DNA of 42,369 nucleotides, taken from positions 1 through 42,369 of the forward strand of contig JAIPBM010000033.1 in NCBI GenBank assembly GCA_021739695.1, read 5' to 3'. Numbering within the stretch: position 1 is the first letter of the stretch; every line of letters starts with the position of its first letter. The notes under the pieces were generated by a model that saw nothing but the letters and a program-made list of their open reading frames with translations, was not told where the DNA came from and did no database searches. The DNA comes from Flavobacteriales bacterium. GTDB lineage: Bacteria > Bacteroidota > Bacteroidia > UBA10329. This document shows positions 17,543 to 27,022 of the stretch, piece after piece. The translations under genes were made by a program, and so were the position numbers.

Positions 17543-18745
17543 CTATTGGTTTTTCGCAACTCCTCGAACGTCATATTCCCGTTTGCTAAACCGGATTACT
17601 GTATCAAGACGTTGCTTACTTCTATATCCCAAAAGATGGAAGATCTCAGTGGCCAAAAACCGAGCTATCCGTTTATTTACAACAAGTGTTTGGCGCTCTC
17701 TCGGATCGCGCGTTACGCCCGGAAGCCAAGTCAGGACTCTGTCAAATCGTATTTTCCTAAGTCTTGAAGAAAGATGCAGCCAAAAAGGCGAAACAGATCT
17801 TACCAGAAAAAAACCATCATCACCTTGCGCTTGGTATAATGGCATGAAAACACGTCCATCATCTGGCGCCAAAACAGGGCCATTAGTAGTTTCCGCCAAG
17901 CGTTCGCCTTTATTCACAGGCTGCATGTTGGAATAGCCTGGTTTCATTGTGAACTTATCCTCTGATTTTACAGCTTGCCTGAAATACACCTCAAAGACCT
18001 TCCCGTGGTCGGAATTGGATGCAGCAAGCAGAAGGTGTTGTTTTCCAAAATCAGGAACTTCTGATTCAGAAAGCAATCCGCCATAAACCATTGAATGCCA
18101 AACAAATGCCTCATGGTATTTGATGCTATCCAAAGAATAATGTTCGCCAGCTTCAAAAGCCAAAGAAGGATAACCGATCTCCATCACCCAGCTCAGCAAT
18201 GGACCGATGAGGAATTCCTCAATTCCTATAATGACCGGAACAGGGAACTTAGTGGAGAAATCACGATTGATCAAGGTGTCATTCAACGTTATGAACGGAA
18301 CAGTTGGAGCTGATGTAGTATGAAGATCGATGCAATAGACCTGATGTTCATGTTTAGCGAAAATGTCTTTCCCGATCTTGAATAACTCGAGTTGCTCCAA
18401 TTCATCAGCATTCAGTTCCGATTCGTTGTAGGTTCCTTTATCCAGTTTTCGAATCCGATCTTTCGTCCAAATTCGGTTGAGATCTTCTTTGTCAAAACGC
18501 TGCTCTTTTTCGAGGGAATGCATGTTTCCTGCAATCGCGTAAATGCTGCCTTTGATCTTCGGTTTCAGACGCTTGATCTCATTCATGACCTGAACGAGCG
18601 CCACCACACCAGACGATTCATTCCCGTGAATCCCTCCGAAAAAAACGAGAACGGGACCGTTCTCATCTCCATGAAACTCGCCAATGATCCGCTCAACCTC
18701 GAAATGCTCATTCAAGGCACGGCTGTAAAATTTTACTTTCCTCAA
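17543..18745 (-). CDS. M14-family deacylase (succinylglutamate desuccinylase/aspartoacylase)
   Basis: A 400-residue zinc hydrolase of the AstE/AspA group, which splits an acyl or amide bond on an amino acid. Zinc ligands are His40 and Glu43 in FFGGIHGNES and the His in YCIDLHTTSAP (about 152). The catalytic Glu is in SLAFEAGEHYS (about 222). A C-terminal beta domain (about 280-400) includes VNKGERLAETTNGPVLAP, as in the aspartoacylase barrel. It starts 3 bp after the stop of the GCS2/CBS gene and is therefore co-transcribed and possibly coupled with it. This pairing suggests it hydrolyses a product or analogue made by the ligase; the substrate is unknown. Confidence 0.88.
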   Translation of the reverse strand: MRKVKFYSRALNEHFEVERIIGEFHGDENGPVLVFFGGIHGNESSGVVALVQVMNEIKRLKPKIKGSIYAIAGNMHSLEKEQRFDKEDLNRIWTKDRIRKLDKGTYNESELNADELEQLELFKIGKDIFAKHEHQVYCIDLHTTSAPTVPFITLNDTLINRDFSTKFPVPVIIGIEEFLIGPLLSWVMEIGYPSLAFEAGEHYSLDSIKYHEAFVWHSMVYGGLLSESEVPDFGKQHLLLAASNSDHGKVFEVYFRQAVKSEDKFTMKPGYSNMQPVNKGERLAETTNGPVLAPDDGRVFMPLYQAQGDDGFFLVRSVSPFWLHLSSRLRKIRFDRVLTWLPGVTRDPRERQTLVVNKRIARFLATEIFHLLGYRSKQRLDTVIRFSKREYDVRGVAKNQ

Positions 18746-18748
18746 CTC

Positions 18749-20623
18749 CTACTCGTCTTCCAATTCAACCAGGTCAAACTTAGTGATAACCCCGACCAAT
18801 TTTCCCTGATAAATGACAGGTAGTGAACCGATTCCTTTTTCTATCATGATCGATTTTGCTTCCAGAATGGGTGCATTTGGGTCGATGGTGATCACGTTCC
18901 GTTGCATGATCTCTGAAGCGAACATGTTTCCGAAAGTTCCATACTTCTCGCGGCCTTTTTCAAGATCTCTGGTTGTGATAACACCAATGCATTTTCCTGC
19001 TTCATTTTCTACAGGAACATGATGGAAACCTCGCCATTTCATGATCTTTTCCACCAATTCAACTAGATCATGTTCGTGTACCGTCTGCGGATCCGTACTC
19101 ATCACTTGGTACACCTTTTCGAGCTTCAATTCTTTGCCGGTAAGTTGATCTTTTGAAGCCAATGGCCATTCTCCCACAGGTTTTCCGCTGGTCTGATTGC
19201 GGTGCATCAGTGCGGTCATTCTTCGCAACGAAACATCTTTCAAGTGTCCATCTTTCAGAGAACGATAAGCGCCTTTCATCCATTGTGCGCCATTGCGCGA
19301 ACTCAAACGCTGACGAATTACACCCAGATAATTCCGGATAGATGCATCATCAATACCTGCTTTCCTAAGTCCTGCTTCGGCAATAGGTAGCAGTTCATCA
19401 TGAATAAGTTCCTTGGTGTCCACCACTTTTCCCATCCACTGCATCTTGGTTTCCATGCCGCTTAAAGCTGCACGGAGGAAATTTGCCTTCACACGCTTGA
19501 AGTCCATTTTCTCCCACATGCGAGAATATTCTTCCGGCATTCCCTTCATCAACCCGACCCAAAAAGCAAAGTTTGCCATCTCATCCAGTATGGTTGGTCC
19601 TGATGGGATATAACGGTTCTCAATGCGCAGATGCGCTACGCCTTTTGCTACACCATAGCACGGCCTGTTCCAGCGATAAACCGTTCCGTTATGCATTCGA
19701 AGTGCTTTCAGCTCAGGAATTCTTCCTTGCTTGAGTTCCTCAAGCGAATCGTGTTCTATATCGCCAGCAACCAGGAACGTGAAGCGAGCAATGTCTTCTT
19801 TAAAAATTTCTGAAATGGATTCTCTAACCCAACGCGTGCCGAAGGTTACACGCGGCTGCTGTTCGCGAATAAGGGTAGAACCACTTCGAATATCGATGCT
19901 TTGCTGAAAGAGCGCAATCCGCGTTTCTGCCCACAGTTCTTTCCCTAAAAGCAATGGCGAATTGGCACAAACGGCCAATATGGGGCCAGCAATAGCCTGC
20001 GCCCAATTGTATTGCGCTACGGCTTCATCCTGTTCTATCTGCAAATGTGTCTGAAAGCTGGTGTTACATGCTTCAAAAACAATGGAATCGTGCTTGGCAA
20101 TGAGCTGATCGACACCTTGAATGTTGAGTTCGAAATCTCCGCCTTTGTGCTCTTTCATCACGCGATTCAACTCCTCGAATCGAGGATTTGGCGTCATGTG
20201 CTCAAATTCAATGTGACGTGGCGTAATGGTGGGAAGAATGCCTGTGAGAATGATGTGCATATTCCGCTTCTCAGCCTCTGATTCTGCTCTTCCTAGCAAC
20301 TTCCGTAATTGATGCTCTACGCGTTCAAACGAGTCTTCCTTCAATTCCTGCGGATCCAAATTCAACTCCATGTTGTATTTGGCCAATTCGGTAGTGAAAT
20401 GTGGATCGCTCAGCGCTTCCAACAATTCAGCGCAGGCATCTTCTGGTTCCCAATTGCGGTTGGTAATACAGAATTCCTGCTCTGCTCCTATTCGTTGAAT
20501 GCCTGTTTCAAACAATCGCTCAGCGATCATCTTATCAAATGCATCAATGTCGTGCAGAATATGTCGTAGAAAATTGGCGCGTTCGCGCAGATCTGAAATG
20601 GACTTTACGGCTTGGTCACCCAT
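18749..20623 (-). CDS. GCS2-family carboxylate-amine ligase with two CBS domains
   Basis: A 624-residue fusion. Residues ~1-480 resemble the glutamate-cysteine ligase 2 (YbdK) family: RIGAEQEFCITN (ATP/Mg-binding Glu pair), FELNIQGVDQLIAKHDSIVFEACNTSFQTHLQ, and SPLLLGKELWAETRIALFQQ with RSGSTLIREQQPRVTFG. Residues ~495-624 form a CBS pair (MSTDPQTVHEHDLVELVEKI ... VITTRDLEKG; IMQRNVITIDPNAPILEA ... VITKFDLVEL). Such pairs bind adenine nucleotides and could gate the ligase by energy status. It is the first gene of a two-gene unit with the M14 deacylase. The ligase class is sound; glutathione synthesis is not implied. Confidence 0.88.
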   Translation of the reverse strand: MGDQAVKSISDLRERANFLRHILHDIDAFDKMIAERLFETGIQRIGAEQEFCITNRNWEPEDACAELLEALSDPHFTTELAKYNMELNLDPQELKEDSFERVEHQLRKLLGRAESEAEKRNMHIILTGILPTITPRHIEFEHMTPNPRFEELNRVMKEHKGGDFELNIQGVDQLIAKHDSIVFEACNTSFQTHLQIEQDEAVAQYNWAQAIAGPILAVCANSPLLLGKELWAETRIALFQQSIDIRSGSTLIREQQPRVTFGTRWVRESISEIFKEDIARFTFLVAGDIEHDSLEELKQGRIPELKALRMHNGTVYRWNRPCYGVAKGVAHLRIENRYIPSGPTILDEMANFAFWVGLMKGMPEEYSRMWEKMDFKRVKANFLRAALSGMETKMQWMGKVVDTKELIHDELLPIAEAGLRKAGIDDASIRNYLGVIRQRLSSRNGAQWMKGAYRSLKDGHLKDVSLRRMTALMHRNQTSGKPVGEWPLASKDQLTGKELKLEKVYQVMSTDPQTVHEHDLVELVEKIMKWRGFHHVPVENEAGKCIGVITTRDLEKGREKYGTFGNMFASEIMQRNVITIDPNAPILEAKSIMIEKGIGSLPVIYQGKLVGVITKFDLVELEDE

Positions 20624-20708
20624 CGGAACTTGTTTGGCAAAAGGTATAAATGTTCAGCCAATTGACATTCTCACAATTATTAACTTCGCTCAAATTCAAA
20701 ATTCAAGC

Positions 20709-21854
20709 ATGAAAAGAACCTTACTATCCATTGTTTGTATCACATTAGGCACCGCATCCTTCGCGCAGCAAACCACCCACAATTGGAATTATGATGGCGT
20801 TAGCCGCAAATACATTCAGTACGTACCTTCTGTTTATGATGGCAGCGAAGCGGTTCCATTGGTTCTTGCACTGCATGGTTTGGGCGATAACGTAACTAAC
20901 TTTCAAGGAGTTGGATTTCAGTCAGTTGCCGACACGGCCAATTTCATCGTTGTATATCCTGAAGCACTGGTTGATCAGGCTTTTACAGGTTCAACAGCTT
21001 GGAATTCTGGTGCTGGTGCATTCGGCATCAGTCTAAATGGCACGGTGGATGACGTTGGTTTTTTGAATGCACTTATGGATACGCTAAGTGCGCAATACAA
21101 TATTGATCAGACAAGAATTTTTGCAACAGGATTCAGCATGGGTGGATTCATGGCCAATCGCTTAGCTTGCGAACTGAACAACCGAGTGGCGGCTACAGCT
21201 TCCGTTTCTGGACCGATTGGATCTACGCTCACTTGCAATCCTGGTCAACCAGTACGTGTTTGCCATTTCCACGGAACGGCAGACGCAACCGTTGGTTATG
21301 GAACAGATGGTGGAGGCACAAATGACAACACCTTCGGCACCAGTGTATTGGAATGGATCAGTTTCTGGACCACGAACAATGGATGTGGAAACGTAACGCT
21401 AGAAGGTCAGTTCCCTAATACTCGTAATGATGGATACACCGTTGATTATGTAGAATACGCTGGCTGTAATGATGATTCGCGCGTTGTGCATTACAAGGTT
21501 CATGGAGCAGATCACACATGGTTGTTCAAACCAACTAACGACATCGATTACACCACTGAGATCTGGAAATTCTTCATTGGGGTTTCTCCAAGCAATCTGG
21601 TTCCTGCTGGAATTGCAGAAACGGAAATTGCTACCATCGGCATTTATCCAAATCCAACTACTGGCATGTTGACGATTGAAAACACAGATTCAAAACTCCT
21701 GAATATTTCTGTGTTCAGTACAACCGGTCAACTGGTGAAGAATTTTTCTGCGGTTAGCAGAACAGTTGATGTAAGCGACCTTGAAAAAGGCGTTTACCAA
21801 ATGATGGTTGCTACAGAAACTGGCTTATTCTCCAATTCTTTTGTGAAGCAATAG
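20709..21854 (+). CDS. Secreted PHB-depolymerase/feruloyl-esterase-like hydrolase with type IX sorting tail
   Basis: A 381-residue alpha/beta hydrolase. The ATG at 20709 starts the signal peptide MKRTLLSIVCITLGTASFAQ; the frame is open further upstream but overlaps the divergent gene. The domain is esterase-PHB type: oxyanion region VPLVLALHGLGDN, nucleophile elbow FATGFSMGGFMANRLAC (GxSxG), Asp in HFHGTADATV and His in KVHGADHTWL. The last ~75 residues are a T9SS sorting domain (IGIYPNPTTGMLTIEN ... SNSFVKQ). It probably cleaves an ester in an extracellular polymer or plant-type conjugate. A perfect terminator follows. Confidence 0.9.
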   Translation: MKRTLLSIVCITLGTASFAQQTTHNWNYDGVSRKYIQYVPSVYDGSEAVPLVLALHGLGDNVTNFQGVGFQSVADTANFIVVYPEALVDQAFTGSTAWNSGAGAFGISLNGTVDDVGFLNALMDTLSAQYNIDQTRIFATGFSMGGFMANRLACELNNRVAATASVSGPIGSTLTCNPGQPVRVCHFHGTADATVGYGTDGGGTNDNTFGTSVLEWISFWTTNNGCGNVTLEGQFPNTRNDGYTVDYVEYAGCNDDSRVVHYKVHGADHTWLFKPTNDIDYTTEIWKFFIGVSPSNLVPAGIAETEIATIGIYPNPTTGMLTIENTDSKLLNISVFSTTGQLVKNFSAVSRTVDVSDLEKGVYQMMVATETGLFSNSFVKQ

Positions 21855-21875
21855 ATTCGTTTTTTGATTGAATTG

Positions 21876-21909
21876 AAAAGGCCCGAAGCAGAATTGCTTC
21901 GGGCCTTTT
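21876..21909. terminator. Rho-independent terminator
   Basis: A perfect 15-bp stem AAAAGGCCCGAAGCA / TGCTTCGGGCCTTTT with a GAAT loop, A run on one side and T run on the other; works in both directions. It lies 22 bp after the esterase gene. Confidence 0.93.
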
Positions 21910-22060
21910 ACTTGCGTACCACCTCGCACTGTCCAATCAACCTATTTACCCTCCAGTGCCGGTTAGTTTGATGAATCAAAATTACCCTGCCAAGCCATTG
22001 GCAAATGTTAGCATCTGTTAATGTCTGTTAATGGAGCAATCGGTTATTGAACTGTGAGAA

Positions 22061-23029
22061 TCAGAAAGTGAACTTCTCCGTCATCCAAACGCCATTCATT
22101 TTGATGCGAGCGAAATACATCCCGTGTTTCATCTGTGAAGGAAAATCAAATCGATTCGTGTTCGGAGCAAAGCTTCCGAGCAATTTTCCATCTACCGCGT
22201 AAAGCACAATCAACTCCATTTCATTAGCGCTGGTCACGGACAGCTGATCTCCGTTTCTAATTAATGTGACTGCTTCCGTTTGTAGCTCTTGGACGCCATT
22301 TGGCGATTCGGCCGCACAATGCAAAAAGAATGGAAATTCAATCTCAGCTCCAGGATCATTGAACCAATCTAAAGGTGCAGAAATGGTTGGTGAAGCAAAA
22401 CTACTTGAAGAAGAAACGGTTAACGTTGGTCCTCCTCCAGAAGGTTCTCCCAATGCAGACAATGAATATGAATATGTTCCAGGAGCAAGACACAGCCCGT
22501 GAAACCAGTATTGCTCGTTGGTAGTCATTGTAAGCACGCCAGATTCTATGATTGAACCTGAAGTGTCAGACACGCTCCAAGCAAAATCTCCTAACACCAA
22601 GGCACCGCCCCAATTCTGAAAGCCAATAACGAGCGAATCGCACGGAGAATCAGCACAAAGTGATTGATCAAGCGGCCACGTACACACTTGTGTGTCGTAA
22701 AAACCAGTGAAGAGTTCCAGTTGCCCCGAGAAATTATCGAGTGGATCATGAACTCCATTACTCACTTCCAACAAATGCACCGACTCTGATCCGATTCCGA
22801 AATAATTGACGGTTTCCTTAGCGAGCGTATCACCATTGTCGTCAATGATCACAAAACCCGGATAATCGAAAATCTCATTCGAATTATTGTTCTCAACATG
22901 AACCACAATCACGGAATCCGTGAATGGACTGTATTTGATTGAAATGAAATCCAGCGAATCACAGACAGTCTGCGATGATGCGGAGAAAGAAAAAACGAGG
23001 AAAAGGAAAAAAGTCAAAAGGTGTTTCAT
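22061..23029 (-). CDS. Secreted protein of unknown function with type IX sorting tail
   Basis: 322 residues. The signal peptide is MKHLLTFFLFLVFSFSASSQ. The body holds two beta-rich repeats of similar style, each starting with a C-D-S-L element (VCDSLDFISIKYSPFTDSVI and SPCDSLVIGFQNWGG), suggesting an internal domain duplication. The final ~70 residues look like a T9SS sorting signal (ITLIRNGDQLSVTSANEMEL ... GMYFARIKMNGVWMTEKFTF). No enzymatic motif is visible; a surface or matrix role is only an inference from the sorting tail. Confidence 0.82.
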   Translation of the reverse strand: MKHLLTFFLFLVFSFSASSQTVCDSLDFISIKYSPFTDSVIVVHVENNNSNEIFDYPGFVIIDDNGDTLAKETVNYFGIGSESVHLLEVSNGVHDPLDNFSGQLELFTGFYDTQVCTWPLDQSLCADSPCDSLVIGFQNWGGALVLGDFAWSVSDTSGSIIESGVLTMTTNEQYWFHGLCLAPGTYSYSLSALGEPSGGGPTLTVSSSSSFASPTISAPLDWFNDPGAEIEFPFFLHCAAESPNGVQELQTEAVTLIRNGDQLSVTSANEMELIVLYAVDGKLLGSFAPNTNRFDFPSQMKHGMYFARIKMNGVWMTEKFTF

Positions 23030-23101
23030 GGTTGGACGGTTTGCAGCTTAAACGCATCAAAGCGAATTGGGCTGCCTCCAATCAACCAAGCACGCACCTT
23101 T

Positions 23102-24304
23102 TCAATGATGCAACAGCTTCTCTACTCCTATCTTGATCCTTCGAGCAGCTTCTTTCAAATTCGTTTCTGAAGTTGCGTAAGACAAACGGATGTAATTGGG
23201 AGCTCCAAAAGCCTCACCAGGAACCATCGCCACATGACATTCGTTCAAGAAATACATGCAAAGGTCATTACCATCGTTTACTTCTTGACCGTTGAAAGAA
23301 TGGCCAAAAAGCGCAGAAACTTCTGGAAAAAGATAGAAGGCACCGCCAGGCATATTGGTTTTAAAACCTTCAATATTTGAGAATAACTCTGTAACCAGAT
23401 CTCGTCTTGTTTGAAAGAGATCACACATGTCTTTCAACCAATCCTGAGGTGTTTCTAATGCTGCAATAGTAGCACGTTGAGCTATGGAGCACGCACCAGA
23501 AGTAATCTGTCCTTGCATCTTATCGCAAGCTTTAGCAATCCACAATGGAGCTCCGATGTAACCGATACGATATCCGGTCATGGCGTAGGCTTTAGAAACA
23601 CCATTTACCGTTATAACCTGATCATACACTTCTGGAAATTGCGCCAAACTTTCGTGTTTGCCTATGAAATTGAGGTGCTCATAGATCTCATCCGCAATGG
23701 CAAATACACGTGGATTTCGCGAAATAACCTTAGCGAACCCTGCCAATTCCTCTTTAGTGTAGAACGAACCTGTCGGATTGCTTGGCGAACTGAAAATGAC
23801 AAGTTTCGTGTCGTCATTGATCGCCTCTTCCAATTCGTCAGCAGTCGATTTGAAATCCGTTTCAATTCCTGCTGTTACGAACTTGGCCTTTCCTCCTGCC
23901 AACTTCACCAATTCCAAATAACTGACCCAATATGGAGCAAGAATCACCACTTCATCTCCTGGATCAACCAAACTCAAAATAACATTGGCAAGCGACTGCT
24001 TAGCACCAGTAGAAACAACGATCTGGTCTGGTTTATACTCCAATCCATTTTCGCGTTTGAATTTCTCACAGATCGCCTTACGCAAGTCAGGATAACCTGC
24101 AACTGGCGGATAATGACTCCAGTTATCATCAATGGCTTTTTTGGCCGCTTCTTTCACGTGGTCAGGCGCATTCAGATCGGGTTCACCTAAGCTAAGAGAA
24201 ATCACATCGATCCCTTCGGCCTGCAATTCGCGACTTCTACGCGCCATGGCAATGGTTTGTGATTCGCTGAGTTTCTTGATCCGTTGTGATAGATACTTAT
24301 CCAT
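23102..24304 (-). CDS. aspC: Aspartate aminotransferase, class I (PLP-dependent)
   Basis: About 400 residues, fold-type I aminotransferase interconverting aspartate/2-oxoglutarate and oxaloacetate/glutamate. Motifs: SLSLGEPDLNAP near the N-terminus, the PLP-phosphate loop STGAKQSLANV, SSPSNPTGSFY, FAIADEIYEHL, and the Schiff-base Lys in VNGVSKAYAMTGYRIGY. This set is typical of the subgroup I-gamma enzymes common in Bacteroidota. I start it at ATG 24304 (MDKYLSQRI), six codons inside the longest frame, because a TAGCTTTG promoter box at 24320-24327 would otherwise overlap the upstream start region and the family begins here. It could also accept other amino acids. Confidence 0.93.
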   Translation of the reverse strand: MDKYLSQRIKKLSESQTIAMARRSRELQAEGIDVISLSLGEPDLNAPDHVKEAAKKAIDDNWSHYPPVAGYPDLRKAICEKFKRENGLEYKPDQIVVSTGAKQSLANVILSLVDPGDEVVILAPYWVSYLELVKLAGGKAKFVTAGIETDFKSTADELEEAINDDTKLVIFSSPSNPTGSFYTKEELAGFAKVISRNPRVFAIADEIYEHLNFIGKHESLAQFPEVYDQVITVNGVSKAYAMTGYRIGYIGAPLWIAKACDKMQGQITSGACSIAQRATIAALETPQDWLKDMCDLFQTRRDLVTELFSNIEGFKTNMPGGAFYLFPEVSALFGHSFNGQEVNDGNDLCMYFLNECHVAMVPGEAFGAPNYIRLSYATSETNLKEAARRIKIGVEKLLHH

Positions 24305-24319
24305 TGATGAAATTTTTCG

Positions 24320-24327
24320 CAAAGCTA
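24320..24327 (-). promoter_or_regulatory. -7 promoter box (TAGCTTTG) for the aminotransferase
   Basis: A perfect TAnnTTTG on the minus strand, 15 bp before ATG 24304. It supports the shorter start; no clear -33. Confidence 0.5.
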
Positions 24328-24440
24328 ATGCATGTGATGAGGATTTTAAGGACTGATGAGATCAGGTTATTAATACAATTCAACATACTAAGCGGTGAGG
24401 TAAATGCGTTGAAAAAGTAATTTCACGCCAAATTCAAGTC

Positions 24441-24983
24441 ATGAACGAAACTGTCGCTGTCATCCTAGAAATACTGAAGTACACGATTCCCTCTGGAATT
24501 GTATTTGCGACCGCTTACTTTCTTCTCAAGAAATTTTTGGAAGAACAACGCGAGTTGGCCATTCTTCAGGCGAAAGCCAATGTTTTACCTGCACGTTCGG
24601 AGATGATTCCGACCCGCATGCAAGCCTACGAGCGACTTGTTTTGTTTCTGGAACGAATTGAACCGAATAACATGATTCCAAGGGTTCATCATCCAGCCAT
24701 GACAACCTTGGTTTTTAAACGCGAATTGCAGAAGACGATACGCGAAGAATTTGAGCACAACCTCACGCAACAGCTTTATGTTTCGAGCGAAGCGTGGAAA
24801 AAGGTGATTGAGAGCAGAAATGCGGTAAACCAATTGATTGAACTTGCTGCTAAGAACGTGGGCGACAATGCCACGGGAGTTCAATTCAGCTCCATGCTAT
24901 TCGAAATTCTCAGTAAAGCAGGCTTTTCGCCAACTGCTTCGGCCATCGATGCATTGAAAGCAGAAGCCCGTCAGTTGCTATAA
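24441..24983 (+). CDS. Membrane-anchored protein of unknown function
   Basis: 180 residues with one N-terminal transmembrane helix (TIPSGIVFATAYFLLKKFL, about 15-33) followed by a helical cytosolic domain. Conserved-looking parts are EMIPTRMQAYERLVLFLERI, PNNMIPRVHHPAM and REEFEHNLTQQLYVSSEAWKKV. This architecture occurs as a hypothetical protein across Bacteroidota; I know no function. It overlaps the convergent meaB gene by 13 bp at the 3' end. Confidence 0.8.
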   Translation: MNETVAVILEILKYTIPSGIVFATAYFLLKKFLEEQRELAILQAKANVLPARSEMIPTRMQAYERLVLFLERIEPNNMIPRVHHPAMTTLVFKRELQKTIREEFEHNLTQQLYVSSEAWKKVIESRNAVNQLIELAAKNVGDNATGVQFSSMLFEILSKAGFSPTASAIDALKAEARQLL

Positions 24984-25960
24984 CCCCAATGCTTCAGTAG
25001 TTCTTTTGCAGCTGCAAAGGGACTGAGTTTTCCGTCTTTCACAGCAGATTTGAGTTGCTCTAAGCTTTCCAATGTCGAGGGATTTGAGTAAAACCGATGG
25101 TTCAACTCTTCAGAAATGGCCTGTTCGAGCCAAAATCCATTCTGATTCGCTCTATTCTCTGTCAAAAAACCACCTATGCGAACGTGGTTGAAGAAACTAT
25201 CGCAGGATTTTAGAATTTCCTCCAATCCGTTTCCGTTCAGCGATGAACAAGAAAGCACCGGAACGGTCCAGCCGCTTTCCTTGGCTGGAAACAAATGCAA
25301 GGCTTGATGATACGTGGCCTTCGCCAATTTCGTGTAACTGGCATTTTCGCCATCATCCTTATTGATGATGACCAGATCGGCCATTTCCATGATGCCGCGT
25401 TTGATGCCTTGCAGTTCATCGCCTGCGGTTGCCAATACCAACAGCACGAACATATCAACCATCGAATGAACGGCCGTTTCGCTCTGTCCTACTCCAACGG
25501 TTTCTACCAAGATCGTATCGTAACCGGCAGCTTCGCAAAGCGTGATGGTTTCGCGTGTTTTGCGCGCCACTCCACCGAGCGAACCGCTAGAAGGTGTTGG
25601 TCGGATGAATGCATTCGGATCGGCAGAAAGCCGTTCCATGCGTGTCTTATCTCCCAGAATGCTGCCTTTGGTAATATCACTGCTAGGATCAACAGCCAAA
25701 ACTGCCACTTTCCTTCCTGCTTTGGTCAATGCAGAACCGAAAGCATCGATGAACGTGCTTTTCCCAACTCCAGGAACTCCTGTTATTCCAATACGCTGAC
25801 TTTCCAAGCCGTGCGAGGAACATAGCGTGACAAGTTCTGCGGCTTTTTCCAGTTGCTCATCCCGTGTACTTTCCACCAAGGTAATGGCTTTGGCAAGCGA
25901 AACACGGTCACCTGCCAGCACACCTTTTGCTAAATCCTGAATGCTGATGGGTTGAGACAT
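24971..25960 (-). CDS. meaB: Methylmalonyl-CoA mutase-associated G3E GTPase MeaB
   Basis: A 329-residue SIMIBI-class GTPase that protects and reloads adenosylcobalamin-dependent methylmalonyl-CoA mutase. Walker A is GVPGVGKST (61-69). Further family signatures are VLAVDPSSDITKGSILGDKTRM, FIRPTPSSGSLGGVARKT, ILVETVGVGQSE, and the nucleotide-specificity loop VIINKDDG. Length matches MeaB/ArgK. The mutase genes are not in the window. Downstream it overlaps the convergent membrane gene; upstream lies aguA on the same strand, 33 bp away, so read-through is possible. Confidence 0.96.
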   Translation of the reverse strand: MSQPISIQDLAKGVLAGDRVSLAKAITLVESTRDEQLEKAAELVTLCSSHGLESQRIGITGVPGVGKSTFIDAFGSALTKAGRKVAVLAVDPSSDITKGSILGDKTRMERLSADPNAFIRPTPSSGSLGGVARKTRETITLCEAAGYDTILVETVGVGQSETAVHSMVDMFVLLVLATAGDELQGIKRGIMEMADLVIINKDDGENASYTKLAKATYHQALHLFPAKESGWTVPVLSCSSLNGNGLEEILKSCDSFFNHVRIGGFLTENRANQNGFWLEQAISEELNHRFYSNPSTLESLEQLKSAVKDGKLSPFAAAKELLKHWGYSN

Positions 25961-25993
25961 ACTGCTAATTTACCAACTTGAATTCACAGCCCC

Positions 25994-27022
25994 TTACGCA
26001 GGAATCTGCTGACTGAGACAATGCAACGTTCCGAAACCCCAAATCAGGTCGGTAGCTGCAATGCCAATGATCTCGCGGTCTGGAAAGCAATCGGCAATGA
26101 TATTGAGCGCCACACGGTCGTTGCTATCGTTAAAGGTTGGAACCAGCACACACTTGTTCAATATCAGGAAGTTCGCATAACTTGCAGGTAGGCTTAGCTC
26201 TTCAAACACGATCTGTTTCGGCATCGGCAAGCTGACCACCTTTGGGGCTTTCCCATTTTCGAGAATTGCTTTTTGCAAACGTTGATAATTGTCTTGAAGT
26301 GCCTTATAATTCGGGCTGTTCTTGTCCGTTTCCACTACAGTAATAATTGTGTCTTCACTCACAAAGCGACACAGGTCGTCAATGTGTCCGTGGGTATCAT
26401 CGCCAATAATTCCATCTCCTAACCAGATCACATTGGTAACTCCCAGATATTCCTTGAAAACGGCCTCGTAATCTGCTTTGGTGAATCCTTGATTCCTGAC
26501 CTGAATGCTCGGATGCAACAGACACTCTTCTGAAGTAAGCAAGGTGCCTTTTCCGTTCACATCGATGGCGCCACCTTCCAAAATCACTGGTTTTCCTTTG
26601 TAAACTGCGGAGGTAAGTGGAAGCTTCAGGAAATCGGCCACTTTCTGCGGCACACCTTTATCCAACTGATAATTGGAATACTTGGCCCAACCATTGAAAT
26701 GGAAATTGAGCGCTTCCCGCTTGCTCCCATTTTGGACAACAATGGGTCCTGAATCGCGCATCCAACTGCGGTTAGTGCGATGAAGGATGAAAGATACCTT
26801 CTTCAGATCGACATGCGCTCGTTGGAGCATATCTGTCACTTTTTCTTTGAGCGTTTCATCGTTGACCACCAGAATGACGTCTTCGTAGGAAGAAACCTTC
26901 TTGATGAATTCAATGAAAGCCCATTGAACGGCTGCGTATTTCCCTGGCCAATCGTTGCCATTGTGCGGAAAACAAAGCAGCATGCCACGTTGCTTTTCCC
27001 ATTCAGCAGGAAATCGTCTCAT
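25994..27022 (-). CDS. aguA: Agmatine deiminase
   Basis: 342 residues, guanidine-modifying (PAD-type) fold. It hydrolyses agmatine to N-carbamoylputrescine and ammonia. Signatures include RFPAEWEKQRGMLLCFPHN at the N-terminus, RTNRSWMRDSGPIVV, HFNGWAKY, LEGGAIDVNGKGTLLT, GDDTHGHIDDLCRF, and the catalytic Cys335 in GFGTLHCLSQQIP at the C-terminus. The His in GHIDD and the Asp in RDSGP complete the active site. Its ATG overlaps the stop of aguB by four bases, showing translational coupling to the next step of the same pathway. Confidence 0.96.
   Translation of the reverse strand: MRRFPAEWEKQRGMLLCFPHNGNDWPGKYAAVQWAFIEFIKKVSSYEDVILVVNDETLKEKVTDMLQRAHVDLKKVSFILHRTNRSWMRDSGPIVVQNGSKREALNFHFNGWAKYSNYQLDKGVPQKVADFLKLPLTSAVYKGKPVILEGGAIDVNGKGTLLTSEECLLHPSIQVRNQGFTKADYEAVFKEYLGVTNVIWLGDGIIGDDTHGHIDDLCRFVSEDTIITVVETDKNSPNYKALQDNYQRLQKAILENGKAPKVVSLPMPKQIVFEELSLPASYANFLILNKCVLVPTFNDSNDRVALNIIADCFPDREIIGIAATDLIWGFGTLHCLSQQIPA

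Noticed and set aside
20499-20708. 70-codon upstream extension of the esterase
   Set aside because: It overlaps the divergent ligase gene and lacks a signal peptide, whereas ATG 20709 begins a clear one.
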